64,000 nucleotides of DNA, taken from positions 62,001 through 126,000 of the forward strand of contig DATMFV010000100.1 in NCBI GenBank assembly GCA_035555975.1, written 5' to 3'. Both the position numbers and the translations under genes were made by a program. Numbering within the stretch: position 1 is the first letter of the stretch; every line of letters starts with the position of its first letter. Below the pieces are notes generated by a model. It searched no databases and was not told the origin of the DNA. It was given only the letters and a program-made list of their open reading frames with translations. The DNA is from DATMFV01 sp035555975 (GTDB taxonomy: Bacteria > Verrucomicrobiota > Verrucomicrobiia > Chthoniobacterales > Chthoniobacteraceae). This document shows, piece by piece, positions 8,275 to 17,706 of the stretch.

Positions 8275-9447
8275 ATGCCTTCGTGTTGCCCCCCGTCTGC
8301 CCCGCGTCCTTCAGAAAAGGTTCTGGAGTTTTTCTGGGAGCAGCTCTGGCCCGCCCATACCCTCTCGGGCAAGCGTCTGCCGACCATCCGCGAGATCGCC
8401 CGGCATCTGGAAGTGAGCACCTCGACCGTGCAGACGGTCTTTGCCCAACTGGCGAAGGAGGGCCATCTTACCATGACGATGGGGCGGGGCACCTTTCTGA
8501 GCACCCCCGGGCCGGAGGAGACGGAAACGATCGCTTCTGCGACGGCGACGCCCGTCGCGCCGGTCCTGACCGTGGCGGCGTGGGAAGAGGAACTGGCCAA
8601 ACCAAAGATGACCTGGGCCAAGGGCGTCGGCGCGGGCATCCTTCATGAAACGGCGAAGAACGCCGCCGGGCTGACGGTGAAGATGTTTTTCGTCGACCGG
8701 TTGGGGGCCGATCCCCAAAGCGCAGTGGAGGAGGCCGACCGCGCACAGGCGGCAATCGTGTTTCCCCACCTCGACAGCAACGCTCCGTTGATCGCCGCGT
8801 TCCGCAAACAGAAAAAGCCGATCGTCTATATCAACGCTCCTTCGCCCACGGCGACGTGCAACTTCGTCGGGCCGGATTTTTTTCACGCCGCCCACGCCAT
8901 CGGCCGGGTCTGGAAGGAGGCGGGTCGCCGCCATGCGGTGTTGCTTTTTCACCGTGAACTGATGGAGAACGCGCAATGCGCCGCCATGCTCGCCGGGGTG
9001 ACCGCGGCCTTCGGCCCCGACTCCAGCGCGCACGGCCTGGAACTCAGCTACCGGACCTTCCCCAACGGCATCCCGACCGGGCTCGACGCCTGTCTGGAAC
9101 GCCTTTTCGCCGGCCCCACGCCGCCTGATGCGATCTACACCTCGGTCGACAACCTCGCCGAAGCCACCTTGCAGTGGCTGCTTCGCCGCAAGTTCCGCGT
9201 GCCGGAGGAGGTCAGCGTGATCTGCGGCACGGGGGTCTACCCTTCAGACGCCTTTTCGCTCCCGTGTACGACGGTGCAGACGCCCTTTGAAGAGATCGGC
9301 AGGGAAGCCGTGAAGATGGCTGCCACGCTGATGGAAAACGGGAACCGGCCGTTGCCCGGCGTCTGGCTGAAAGTCGGGCTGCATCTTCGCCAGACCACCA
9401 CGGACCAAGAGAACCGACACCTCGCCCAATGCTTCGAGGCATTGTAA
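8275..9447 (+). CDS. GntR/LacI-hybrid transcriptional regulator (module 1)
   Basis: A 390-residue regulator. Residues about 15-80 form a GntR-type winged helix (LPTIREIARHLEVSTSTVQT, then LAKEGHLTMTMGRGTFL). The C-terminal 260 residues resemble a LacI/periplasmic-binding-protein sensor (FVDRLGADPQSAVEEADRAQ, HLDSNAPLIAAF, DAIYTSVDNLAEATLQWLL, VSVICGTG, EEIGREAVKMAATLMENG). Hybrids of this type usually sense a sugar and control the neighbouring catabolic genes. It diverges from the PEP-CTERM operon and overlaps the next gene by 19 nt, so both are in one transcript and translationally linked. The start at 8275 is the ATG nearest the winged helix. Confidence 0.85.
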   Translation: MPSCCPPSAPRPSEKVLEFFWEQLWPAHTLSGKRLPTIREIARHLEVSTSTVQTVFAQLAKEGHLTMTMGRGTFLSTPGPEETETIASATATPVAPVLTVAAWEEELAKPKMTWAKGVGAGILHETAKNAAGLTVKMFFVDRLGADPQSAVEEADRAQAAIVFPHLDSNAPLIAAFRKQKKPIVYINAPSPTATCNFVGPDFFHAAHAIGRVWKEAGRRHAVLLFHRELMENAQCAAMLAGVTAAFGPDSSAHGLELSYRTFPNGIPTGLDACLERLFAGPTPPDAIYTSVDNLAEATLQWLLRRKFRVPEEVSVICGTGVYPSDAFSLPCTTVQTPFEEIGREAVKMAATLMENGNRPLPGVWLKVGLHLRQTTTDQENRHLAQCFEAL

Positions 9448-12400
9448 GAAAGGGCGCTTTCGGCTTTTGGCTGTGCGCGCTTTACCTCGCCTGCCTGGCG
9501 GCGGGTGCTTCGGCCGCTTCGGTGCCCAACCTGGTTCAGGACCCCTCTTTTGAATCGGGTCTGAGCCCCTGGCTGGAAACCGATCGCGCCCGGCCGCTGC
9601 ATGCGGAGGTTTACCCGAGCGCACAGGCTCCGGACGGGCGACGGGTGCTGGCAGCGAGCGGCTGGGACGACCGGGGAGGGGCGCTCCTCTCCCCGCCGAT
9701 CGTACTGGACGGGACGGAGTACGCGGTCAGCCTCGATCTGCGGAACCTCGACGCCGGGGAGGCGCAAGTGGAGGTGTTGCTCGTTGACGAAGGGGGGAAG
9801 CGAGCGCTCGCGACGCTGGGGGTGGCGCGGTTGACGGCGGAGCGTGGCTGGGTCTCGCTGCGCGGCCATGGCGAACTCGCCCCCGCCGATGCGCCGCGCA
9901 AGGGACGGCTCGCCCTTCGTTTTCAAGGTGGCCCGGCGAAGGTCGAGATCGACCGGCTGGGACTTTTTCCCGGAGCCGTCGCGCCGGAGGTGAGCCATCC
10001 CGTGGTGGTCCGGACCTTCGCCGCGCTGGAACTGGCCGCAGGGCGCGGGTGGCAGCGGGCGGAGGCTCCCGAAGGGTATTACACCGACGCTCCGTTGAGC
10101 GCCGCCCTCCTCTCGGGAGCGGCGCGCCTGCCCGAAGGGGAGGAGGCCGAAGGAGCCGCGACGGTGGAGATCCCCGCGCACGGCGGCGGTTCGTACCGTT
10201 TGTGGATGCGGTTTCTCACGACCAAAGGGATGCCCGGTTCCTTCACGGTGGAGCTGCAACAGGAAGGCGTGACCCTCGCCGCTGAAGAAATCGACGCGGC
10301 CGATCCCCGGTTCGGCGCTCCATGGAGCTGGCACTGGATCTCCCTTTCCGGCGTGTTGCAGCCGGGAACGGCCCGCGTTCTCCTCAAGCGTCCCGCCGCC
10401 TCCTCCGCCCGGACGGCGCGCCTGGTCGATTTCTTTCTCCTTACCAACCTGAGCGATTACCGCCCGCTCGATGCCGACTTCCGCCCCGCCTGTTACGTCC
10501 GCTTCACCCCGGACGGAGAGGGCGATGCTCCCTATTGTCTCTTTTTCACGGTACACCGCCCCCGGGGACCGCATTATTACCGGACACCCGGGATGCTTAC
10601 CCGGGCCGGGTTTTCACGCGGGTACACCGTTCCGCGCGACCGGCGGCAATGGCTGCACCAGGGAAAGCCGGGCCCGTGGGTGCGGCTCGACGACGAGTTG
10701 TTGCCGGACTCGCGCGTACGCGGCAACCTGCTCCATATCACCGCGACCCGGGGCACCCACCTGGCGGGGTGGGTGGGTGAACGTTTCCGCGGCCTGCTGG
10801 AGTTTGCCACGGGCGAAGAGCGGACGGTTTATCAGAGCATTGAGGTCGATCAGCAGGGAGCGCGCCTCTTCTGTACCGCGCGGCTCACCGGAGGGGTTTA
10901 CGCCATCCGGAGCGCCACGGACTACCTGCGGGCCAGCCGGGAAGCCGTGGCGTCGTTGCCTGCGGCCCAACCCGCCCTCCCGCAGCCGCAGGTCGAAGTA
11001 TTGACTTCCCTCCACCTTGAGGAGGGGCGGGACGATGCCGACCTGATCGCGGGCGAGGTGGCCGTGCTGCGGCGTCTTGGCATCTACAACACCAACCGGA
11101 GCCTGGCCCCTCCGGCCCGGGCGGAAGCGTTTCAGGAAAAAATGGGCCTGCTGCCGGTGTTCCGCGCAGAGGGGACGCTTCGGGCGCTCGACGGCTCGCA
11201 AAACACGCCCGACTTCGCCGCGATGGACGCTCATTTCCGGGAAACCGCGCATGAAATGGAGCCGATTCTCGATAAGGTGCGTCGGATCAAGCTGATGGAC
11301 GAGCCGCAGGCGATGAGCTACGAGGAGCTGGCCGCCTCGCCCGCTTCCCAGGCCGCTTTCCGGGAGTGGATCAAGGGAAAACCGTTCCCTTCCGCCGAAC
11401 CGCCCCGGCTCGTGCTTCCCGGGGAGAAGGAACGCCACCCGGAACTCTTCTACTACACGGGACTCTTTCGCCTGGAGACTTTCGCCAGCTACCTCAAGGC
11501 CGCGAGCGCCAGCGCCCACCGCCATTTTCCTCCGCACGCGCTGACCTATGCCAACCTCGCCCCGGCCTTTGCCCGTACCTGGGTGGAGACGGGGCAGGAC
11601 CCGTTCCTGATTTACCGCGACCACGGCCTCGGCCTCCTCTGGAGCGAAGACTGGATCGGAAACGGCGCGAGTCTCCAGCAGCTTTCCGACTACCTGGCGC
11701 TCTACCGCGCCGCCGCCCGGCCGGGCGGGCAGCCGCTCGGCGGTTACTGTGTGGTGACCTCCGCAGGAAACGCCACCCGGCTCCGCCTCAATGCCTACCA
11801 ATGGCTGGCGGCGGGCGCTCGCGTGCTCCATTTCTATTCGTACGGACCTTCCTACTCCGGCGTCGACAGTTGGGCGGGCCGATACGATCTCTACCCCGCC
11901 GTTGGAGCGCTGGGCCGGGAGATCCGTGCGCTGGATGGCGATTTGAAAGGGTTGGTGCGCCGCCCCGCCCGGGTGGCCATCCTCTTCAACCGGACCGCCG
12001 GGATCTGGGAGGGGGCCGCTTCCCTGACGGAAATGGATGCGCGCTTCATCCATTGGGCGCTGGCTCATCTCGGCTACGACGCCGATTTTCTTCCCGAGGA
12101 GGATCTCCACGCCCTTTCCCGTTACCGTGTCCTGTATCTCAACGGCGTGCAACTCCGCCGCGACGCCGCCGGGACCATTGCGCGGTGGGTGGAAGCGGGC
12201 GGCACGGTGGTCGGCACGGCCGGTGCGGGCACGCGCGATGAATGGAACCGCCCGCTTGAGCGGCTGGAGGAAGTATTTGGGATCACCGGCAGCGCTTTGG
12301 AAGTGCGTGAGCGCCTGGGGCAGCCCCGTTTTGCCGCGCGCGACCTGTCGCCCCTCGGTCGCGTTGACGCCGTTGGAGAAGCGGCGCCTGGCTGGGAGCG

Positions 12401-12914
12401 CCGGGGCCTGGTGGAGGCCTTGGAGCCGGCAGGGAAGGCGCGCATCACCCTGCAAACTCCAGAAGGGGAACCTGCGGGGGTGGCGGCCCGGTACGGGAAG
12501 GGAGCGGCGCACCGTTGGGGCGCGTTGCCCGGCTTGGCCTACCTTGTGGAGGCGATGGAAGCCTCCCCTTCCGGTGCCGCCGAGCGTCTTCCGCACGGTT
12601 ACCGCCGGGAACTGGCCCGATGGATCGCCGCGCCGGTAGCGCGGGCCGGGGTCGAGCCGGTCGCCGTCTCTTCCGCGCCTCTGGCCACGGTGGTGCGGTG
12701 GGATCACCCGGCAAGCCCTTCGCCCCGTTCGCTTTTTTACGTCATCGACTTCAGCGGCCGGCCCGCGCCGGAGTTCGAGATGGTGGTCTCCGGCGCTTTC
12801 ACCCGGGCGCGTTCGCCCCGTGGTACGCAGATCACTCTCCAGCCGTTGCCCGAAGGCCGTACCCGCGTCCGCTTTCCGCTCGACGTTGCCGACGCCGTTG
12901 TCCTTGAGCCTTGA
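9429..12914 (+). CDS. Very large secreted glycosidase-like protein with beta-galactosidase-trimerisation-like region
   Basis: A 1161-residue protein with a signal peptide (GFWLCALYLACLAAGASAAS). Approximate order: a carbohydrate-binding jelly roll at 30-180 (LVQDPSFESGLSPW is typical of the CBM4/9 fold opening), a second jelly roll at 190-340, a TIM-barrel-like region at 500-850 (KLMDEPQ, LLWSEDWIGNG, HFYSYGPSYSG), a class I glutamine-amidotransferase-like region at 855-970 (RVAILFNRTAGIWEG, WVEAGGTVVGTAGAG) as in GH42 trimerisation domains, and a C-terminal beta domain. Candidate catalytic acids lie in MDEP and SEDW. It probably cleaves a glycan outside the cytoplasm; the family is not assigned. 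Its ATG lies inside the end of the regulator gene. Confidence 0.65.
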   Translation: MLRGIVRKGAFGFWLCALYLACLAAGASAASVPNLVQDPSFESGLSPWLETDRARPLHAEVYPSAQAPDGRRVLAASGWDDRGGALLSPPIVLDGTEYAVSLDLRNLDAGEAQVEVLLVDEGGKRALATLGVARLTAERGWVSLRGHGELAPADAPRKGRLALRFQGGPAKVEIDRLGLFPGAVAPEVSHPVVVRTFAALELAAGRGWQRAEAPEGYYTDAPLSAALLSGAARLPEGEEAEGAATVEIPAHGGGSYRLWMRFLTTKGMPGSFTVELQQEGVTLAAEEIDAADPRFGAPWSWHWISLSGVLQPGTARVLLKRPAASSARTARLVDFFLLTNLSDYRPLDADFRPACYVRFTPDGEGDAPYCLFFTVHRPRGPHYYRTPGMLTRAGFSRGYTVPRDRRQWLHQGKPGPWVRLDDELLPDSRVRGNLLHITATRGTHLAGWVGERFRGLLEFATGEERTVYQSIEVDQQGARLFCTARLTGGVYAIRSATDYLRASREAVASLPAAQPALPQPQVEVLTSLHLEEGRDDADLIAGEVAVLRRLGIYNTNRSLAPPARAEAFQEKMGLLPVFRAEGTLRALDGSQNTPDFAAMDAHFRETAHEMEPILDKVRRIKLMDEPQAMSYEELAASPASQAAFREWIKGKPFPSAEPPRLVLPGEKERHPELFYYTGLFRLETFASYLKAASASAHRHFPPHALTYANLAPAFARTWVETGQDPFLIYRDHGLGLLWSEDWIGNGASLQQLSDYLALYRAAARPGGQPLGGYCVVTSAGNATRLRLNAYQWLAAGARVLHFYSYGPSYSGVDSWAGRYDLYPAVGALGREIRALDGDLKGLVRRPARVAILFNRTAGIWEGAASLTEMDARFIHWALAHLGYDADFLPEEDLHALSRYRVLYLNGVQLRRDAAGTIARWVEAGGTVVGTAGAGTRDEWNRPLERLEEVFGITGSALEVRERLGQPRFAARDLSPLGRVDAVGEAAPGWERRGLVEALEPAGKARITLQTPEGEPAGVAARYGKGAAHRWGALPGLAYLVEAMEASPSGAAERLPHGYRRELARWIAAPVARAGVEPVAVSSAPLATVVRWDHPASPSPRSLFYVIDFSGRPAPEFEMVVSGAFTRARSPRGTQITLQPLPEGRTRVRFPLDVADAVVLEP

Positions 12915-12977
12915 GGCGGCGTCCCGAAGGGGGGGAAATGCTTTGTCATCAGATGGGTGAAATGATAAAATTTCGTC

Positions 12978-13871
12978 ATGGATGACCCTGACATCCCCTC
13001 CGCTCCCCCCATTCCCCGGATGTTGCCCTGGTCGGACTGGACGATCGTGCGGTGTGGGTTGAGCTGGGTTTATGACGGGTTGGTCAACCCGCGTTACCGG
13101 GTTCTCCGGGAGTATCTTCCCGAGCAGGCCGCCATCCTGATCCGACAGGGAAGCATGGAAGTCGCCGGCCGCGAGGGAAAGGTGACCGGCAAGGTCGGAG
13201 AGTGGATTTTTCTCAACGAGGGGTTTATTCAACGGCGGTTTTCCAAAGATGCCCGGATTCTGTCCATCCGCTTTCACTGGAGATGGCCGGGCGGCCAGCC
13301 GCTCTTTGAATGGCCGCTTGCCGTCTGCCTCGCCTCGGCGGCTTTTCCCCGGCTGGAGACGGAGGGCGCGCGGCTGGAGAAAGCGGTCCGCGAGCGCTAT
13401 TGCGGCGGGCACCTCACGCTGCCGGGCGCCATGGGCGATCTGGATAGCTACCTTGAAGTGCAGCATTTCTTCATGGCCTGGCTTCAAGCCTATGCCGCAT
13501 CGCTCTCCGGGCAGGGTTATCCCATTACCCGTTGTGAGATTGGCGATCCGCGCATTCTTCAGGCGGTGCGGATTCTGGATCACCAGCCGTTGGAGCACCC
13601 GTTGCGGGAGGCGGGGCTGGCGGCACAGGTCCATCTCAGCCCGGGACAGTTGAACCGCCTCTTTGGCCAGCAGTTCGGGCTTTCCCCTTTCCGGTATCTC
13701 GAACGGCGGCGGTTTGCGGAAGCCATGGCGCGGCTGCGCGGCTCCGACACGCCGCTCAAGCGGATCGCCCTGGAACTGGGCTTTAACTCGCTCTCCCACT
13801 TTTCATCGTGGTTCCGGCGAAAGACGCAGGTTTCCCCGAACGAGTTTCGCAAGACCGGCCCTTCGGCGTGA
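12978..13871 (+). CDS. AraC-family transcriptional regulator (module 2)
   Basis: A 297-residue protein with an N-terminal cupin-like sensor region (about 20-170) and a C-terminal double helix-turn-helix at about 205-290: LREAGLAAQVHLSPGQLNRL, then LKRIALELGFNSLSHFSSWF and KTQVSPNEFRK, the AraC signature. AraC proteins bind two half-sites in direct repeat, about 21 bp apart. Exactly such repeats lie upstream of the PEP-CTERM gene at 14703 and of the DUF4838 gene at 20865, making this protein the obvious candidate regulator of module 2. It is convergent with the PEP-CTERM gene, with 7 nt between stop codons. Confidence 0.9.
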   Translation: MDDPDIPSAPPIPRMLPWSDWTIVRCGLSWVYDGLVNPRYRVLREYLPEQAAILIRQGSMEVAGREGKVTGKVGEWIFLNEGFIQRRFSKDARILSIRFHWRWPGGQPLFEWPLAVCLASAAFPRLETEGARLEKAVRERYCGGHLTLPGAMGDLDSYLEVQHFFMAWLQAYAASLSGQGYPITRCEIGDPRILQAVRILDHQPLEHPLREAGLAAQVHLSPGQLNRLFGQQFGLSPFRYLERRRFAEAMARLRGSDTPLKRIALELGFNSLSHFSSWFRRKTQVSPNEFRKTGPSA

Positions 13872-13878
13872 AAACGCT

Positions 13879-14703
13879 CTATGCCGCCCGACGGCGGGAG
13901 ACCCGGCGGAGCGCGATCAGCGAGAAACAGCCCGCGAGGCCAAGGATGACCGTGGAGGGCTCGGGAATGGCGACAATCTGTACTGAGTTGAGAAAGCCGC
14001 GGCTTTCCGACCCGGCCCCGTCGGAGACCAGCACCAGATATTGACCCGCCGCCAGGTCGACGGTGATCTTCCCGTAGCTGCCGCCTTCCATCCAGGGCGT
14101 GTTTGCGGTGATCAACGTGGTGGCGTCCGGAGTCAGCCCGCCGGTGTCAAAGGTGCTGACATCGCCCGTTGCTGCGGCGTAAAAATTCATCGGACTCTGG
14201 TCGGAGATACGGGTGTTGGTGTTCAGGCCGACGACATAAATTTCATAGGTTCCCGCGGTCACCCCCCCGATCTTGAGCGCGACCTGGTTGTTCTGGCTTC
14301 CCACGTTGCCCCGGTAGATGCCGTCCCGACCGACGGAAGTGCCTGCAAAGACGCCGGTGCCGATCTGCGTGCCAAGGGCGTTGCTGTGGGTCGGGAGCGA
14401 CGAGAAGTCGACCACCGTACTGTTCGGGGAACTTCCCAGCGTCAACGTGACGCCTGTAGCCGCGCTCCCGTCGGAATAAACCAGCGAGGCGGGGTTGGTG
14501 ATTTCGATCTTGTTCCAGGCGGTGTCCGAAAACGAGGTGTTGACGGTGTGATACGGGCTGTTTGTCTGGTCGGCGGGAGCCACGGTCGTAGGGCCAAAGT
14601 CGAGCATGAGCACCGATGCGGACGCGGCGATGGGCAGGAGGAACAACACAGCCAAAGCCGTCACCAATGGGGTCCCGATCCGGGAGATGGAGAGGTGATT
14701 CAT
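13879..14703 (-). CDS. PEP-CTERM sorting-domain surface protein (module 2)
   Basis: A 274-residue secreted protein: signal peptide MNHLSISRIGTPLVTALAVL, a beta-rich body with a possible ligand-binding jelly roll (LMLDFGPTTVAPADQTNSPY, then GGVTAGTYEIYVVGLNTNT), and a C-terminal IPEPSTVILGL, hydrophobic helix and RRVSRRRAA tail. The body resembles verrucomicrobial PEP-CTERM proteins of unknown function. The start at 14703 is supported by near-identity of its signal peptide and upstream DNA with those of the DUF4838 gene that starts at 20865. It has its own promoter region with an AraC-type direct repeat 37 nt before the start. Confidence 0.85.
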   Translation of the reverse strand: MNHLSISRIGTPLVTALAVLFLLPIAASASVLMLDFGPTTVAPADQTNSPYHTVNTSFSDTAWNKIEITNPASLVYSDGSAATGVTLTLGSSPNSTVVDFSSLPTHSNALGTQIGTGVFAGTSVGRDGIYRGNVGSQNNQVALKIGGVTAGTYEIYVVGLNTNTRISDQSPMNFYAAATGDVSTFDTGGLTPDATTLITANTPWMEGGSYGKITVDLAAGQYLVLVSDGAGSESRGFLNSVQIVAIPEPSTVILGLAGCFSLIALRRVSRRRAA

Positions 14704-14740
14704 GGGGAGTAGGGTATCTTTCATTCAAGATCGTTCCATT

Positions 14741-14776
14741 TCAAACGATTGCAAATTTTGTTCAAAGCGTTGCAAA
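14741..14776 (-). promoter_or_regulatory. AraC-type direct-repeat operator, copy 1 (module 2)
   Basis: On the plus strand TCAAACGATTGCAAA (14741-14755) and TCAAAGCGTTGCAAA (14762-14776) are direct repeats whose starts are 21 bp apart, two helical turns. The near edge is 37 nt from the start codon at 14703. The same pair in the same orientation and at the same distance lies before the gene that starts at 20865. Confidence 0.75.
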
Positions 14777-14785
14777 ATTTCCGGA

Positions 14786-15475
14786 TTACTCGGCGGCGGG
14801 CAGCCACCATCGCCGGGCGACCGCCTCCGACTTTGAGCAAAGATCGTGCTCCGGCTTGACCGGTTCGATGTGCCCGTCGCAGAAGAGAACGTTGTTGCCC
14901 GGGGGATGGACCTGTTTCATCCAGGCGTAGTAATCATAGGGGGTGTAAAGCATCGCTGTCTTGGGGCCGAACTTGCCGGTCGCGATCTGGCAGCTTTCAA
15001 TGAGATAGACCTTGCGGGCCGGGTGGAGGATCGCGCTCATCGGGATGCCGTAGATTTCGCTGCCGTCGGCGCTTTCCCGGCGCAGATGCGAATTGATCGG
15101 GTAGCCCGTATTGACCGCGCCGGCATATCCTTTTGTCTTGAACAGCCTGACCTGGTCCCGGTTCTCCGGGCAGGCCCAGACGGGGGAAGTCACCTTGTCA
15201 TAACCCAGCCCGGTCCCGAGGCCGCCGATGTAGGTATCGATCGCCGGGGGCCAGAGGCTCAGGCCCTTGGGGACTTTCGGCATCACGCTGCCGTTGTGTT
15301 CCGCAGCATAGGCAAACAGGCCCGAACTGATGGCCCGGAGATTGGAGATGCACTGTGCGGCATTGGCTTTGTCCCGGAAGCCCTGCGCATACGACATGAC
15401 AAGAAGGGCCAGGATGCCGATGACGGCAACACCAAGAAGAAGCTCCAGCAAGGTAAAGGCGCGCCGGTCGTTCAT
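14786..15475 (-). CDS. Pseudopilin-like protein with H-X9-DG tail (module 2)
   Basis: A 229-residue protein. The leader MNDRRA is followed by FTLLELLLGVAVIGILALLV, with Glu at +5 and Ala at -1 of the predicted prepilin-peptidase site. Near the C-terminus HPPGNNVLFCDG matches H-X9-DG. The start at 15475 overlaps the TGA of the upstream DUF4838 gene by 4 nt (ATGA), which implies translational coupling and supports this start. It is the third gene of the minus-strand operon that begins at 20865. A function in secretion or surface display is inferred from the family only. Confidence 0.87.
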   Translation of the reverse strand: MNDRRAFTLLELLLGVAVIGILALLVMSYAQGFRDKANAAQCISNLRAISSGLFAYAAEHNGSVMPKVPKGLSLWPPAIDTYIGGLGTGLGYDKVTSPVWACPENRDQVRLFKTKGYAGAVNTGYPINSHLRRESADGSEIYGIPMSAILHPARKVYLIESCQIATGKFGPKTAMLYTPYDYYAWMKQVHPPGNNVLFCDGHIEPVKPEHDLCSKSEAVARRWWLPAAE

Positions 15476-17673
15476 AGGCGCTCCTCCGGGAGCGCAAGCT
15501 CCAGATAGTTGTCGAGAAAGAAAAACACGCCGCCATCCGGGACGCCCGATATTTTTCGTCCGTCGGTGCAACGGTTTCGGATCAGGGTGAACGCTACATG
15601 ATCCCTCGCGTTGATCTTTCCCAGCGGGATTTCGAAAAAGACTTTCCAGTGCCGTTCAAAGCGCCGGGTTTCCACGCGGTAGCCTCCCTCCCAGTTCCAG
15701 TTCCAGCGGTTTGCCTTGCTCTCCGCAGCGCAATGGCCGCCGGAGATGCTGATGAGGATATGGTAGCAAAGCGAAGCGTCGCTGCCGTCGCGCAGAAAAA
15801 TTTCCACGTTCTCGCTTTCGTCGTAGACGGCTTTGGCTGCGTTGCCGGGGCGATCCGCCACGCACGCCATCTTCGGCTCGCCGCATTCGATGACGATTGC
15901 GAGCCGCCCGCCGCCCGCGTAAAGGCGGGCCGTGGTCCGGCCTTCCTGCGGCCTGGTTTTAAGGGCGTGATCCAGAAAAACCAGCCCGGCGGCGTCGGCT
16001 GCGGGGTTGTCCCGGTCGCGCGCGAAGGCTTCCATCGGAAGCAGGGCGGCGCGGGAGGGAAGCTCCCTCGCTTCGCGTCGCTGCCGGAGGATTTCCACCC
16101 ACCCTTCAAAGAGTTGCGTTTCGCTTGCGACCGCGTCGCGGTGCGGGCCGCAGGCCAGCCGGGCGGCCTGCGCCAGAAGCCCGCGCCCTTCCCGCACCAG
16201 TTCCGGCGACATCAGCCGTTCCAGATCGTCCCCCATGTGGCGCAGACAGCCGTTCATGTTTTCGACGGCGCGCTCCCACAAGGCGAGCAGGGAGCGCATC
16301 GGAGCCGCCGCCGCGCCGTAGCGCCGGGCGGTGTAGTCATCCAGAAGGGCATCCATGGAAAGGGTGCGGTCGTAAAGCAGCCTGGCCAGGAGATAAAGCG
16401 GGAGATGACCCGCCGCAAAGTCCCCGGCATTGGCGGCCCGAGGCGAGACTTCCGAAAGGTAGCCGTCGATTCCGAGCCGGGCATGGGTTTGGAGGTCGCG
16501 CCCGATCACCCGCCATTGCGGCTGCGGCAGGCCGTTCCAACGGTGGAAAAGGTAGTCATAGATATAGACATGCCGGATTTTCCGGCGCAAGCCCTTCAGC
16601 CGGGCGTAAAGCTTTTGATTGGTGGGGCAGCGCTCGTCGCTGATCGCGTGGCGATGGCAACGAAAGGTGGTGCAGCTCACCAGCAGGTTGGAAGGGGGCT
16701 TTTCAAGAGCGAGGTGGAAATCGCCGAAGTTGGCATAGGAATAATGGCCGACCAGCACGCCCGGGTGGCTCGCCGCCAGTTCTCCGCAGACGGCTTCCAG
16801 AAAGCGGGCGACCCGCCCGTTGACCTTTCCTTCCCGGCGGTCGCTTTCCGAGTCGAGCGCGAGGCAGTCGCCGCATTCACACCATCCCAGCCCGTCGTTG
16901 GGGCAGATGCCGACGACGGCAGCGCCGGGGTGGGCGTCGAGAAACGCGCGGACTTCGCTTAAAAGCGCGGCCCGCATCGCCTTGTTGGAGAGGCAGAGCT
17001 GTCCCCCTTCCTCGTGTCGGACTCTTTTGCCGTCAATGAGCGAAAAGAACCCGGGGTGGGTTTCGAAATATTTGCGGTCCGCGATCCAGTGGCTATAGCT
17101 ATGCACCGTGGTATCGGGGGCGATGCCCTGGCGTTTCAGGGCCTCTTCCACCCGCGAAAGGTGGGGGATGTGGGTCAGCTTCCGGTTCATCCGTTGGAAG
17201 CTCATCCATTGCGCCATGGTTTCGTCGTACTGGTCGGGAACGCCGCACAGGTGCAGGCCGCGGTACGGGAACGACGGCGCCCGGGTTTCTTCCAGCGCCG
17301 GGAGGCGGATCGGCAGCTTCGGGAGGAGCGGTTCGCCAAAGGGGTCGTACCAGCGTACGCCAAGGTGCTCAAGGAGGGCCATCAACCCGCACCGGACTCC
17401 TTCGGGTTCGGAGGCTTCCAGCACGACGCCGCAATCGGTGCTCTTGAGGCAATACCCGCCCGCGGCGAGGGGGGCGGCCGCCTTTCGCACGGCGACCGGC
17501 CACGCGGCCCCCTCTTCGCGGCGCAGGCCGAGCCGTACCAGAAAGCCTTCCGTCACCGCCGTCGCTTCCGCGATCTGCGGATCGGCGGGGAAATCGACCT
17601 CCAGCGAAAAGGAGGTATCGGCTGTCAGCACCGTTGCGGGAAGCTTTTTCGGGTGGGAGGAGAGGGTGGTCAT
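15472..17673 (-). CDS. DUF4838-type hydrolase-like protein (module 2, second)
   Basis: A 733-residue protein. The N-terminal 130 residues resemble the GH20b/GH67N-type alpha-beta domain (EATAVTEGFLVRLGL, LMALLEHLGVRWYDPFG). The DUF4838 region (about 140-420) includes HSYSHW, CPNDGLGWCECGDC and VLVGHYSYANF. The C-terminal 200 residues resemble a CBM9-like domain (ARLYAGGGRLAIVIECGEP, NVEIFLRDG, WKVFFEIPLGKI). No clear signal peptide is visible at the chosen start (MTTLSSHPKKL), unlike the other DUF4838 proteins here. DUF4838 proteins are seen with glycan-degradation genes and related folds are alpha-glucuronidases and hexosaminidases, but activity is unproven. It is 33 nt behind the 17707 gene and overlaps the pseudopilin start. 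Confidence 0.8.
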   Translation of the reverse strand: MTTLSSHPKKLPATVLTADTSFSLEVDFPADPQIAEATAVTEGFLVRLGLRREEGAAWPVAVRKAAAPLAAGGYCLKSTDCGVVLEASEPEGVRCGLMALLEHLGVRWYDPFGEPLLPKLPIRLPALEETRAPSFPYRGLHLCGVPDQYDETMAQWMSFQRMNRKLTHIPHLSRVEEALKRQGIAPDTTVHSYSHWIADRKYFETHPGFFSLIDGKRVRHEEGGQLCLSNKAMRAALLSEVRAFLDAHPGAAVVGICPNDGLGWCECGDCLALDSESDRREGKVNGRVARFLEAVCGELAASHPGVLVGHYSYANFGDFHLALEKPPSNLLVSCTTFRCHRHAISDERCPTNQKLYARLKGLRRKIRHVYIYDYLFHRWNGLPQPQWRVIGRDLQTHARLGIDGYLSEVSPRAANAGDFAAGHLPLYLLARLLYDRTLSMDALLDDYTARRYGAAAAPMRSLLALWERAVENMNGCLRHMGDDLERLMSPELVREGRGLLAQAARLACGPHRDAVASETQLFEGWVEILRQRREARELPSRAALLPMEAFARDRDNPAADAAGLVFLDHALKTRPQEGRTTARLYAGGGRLAIVIECGEPKMACVADRPGNAAKAVYDESENVEIFLRDGSDASLCYHILISISGGHCAAESKANRWNWNWEGGYRVETRRFERHWKVFFEIPLGKINARDHVAFTLIRNRCTDGRKISGVPDGGVFFFLDNYLELALPEERL

Positions 17674-17706
17674 GATGGATCAGGAGCCGGGGGGAACGCA
17701 GGGGCT

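Noticed and set aside
10614..13799. A minus-strand open frame of 1061 codons
   Set aside because: Antisense to the large glycosidase-like gene and the AraC gene, both of which have clear family features; composition typical of a shadow frame.
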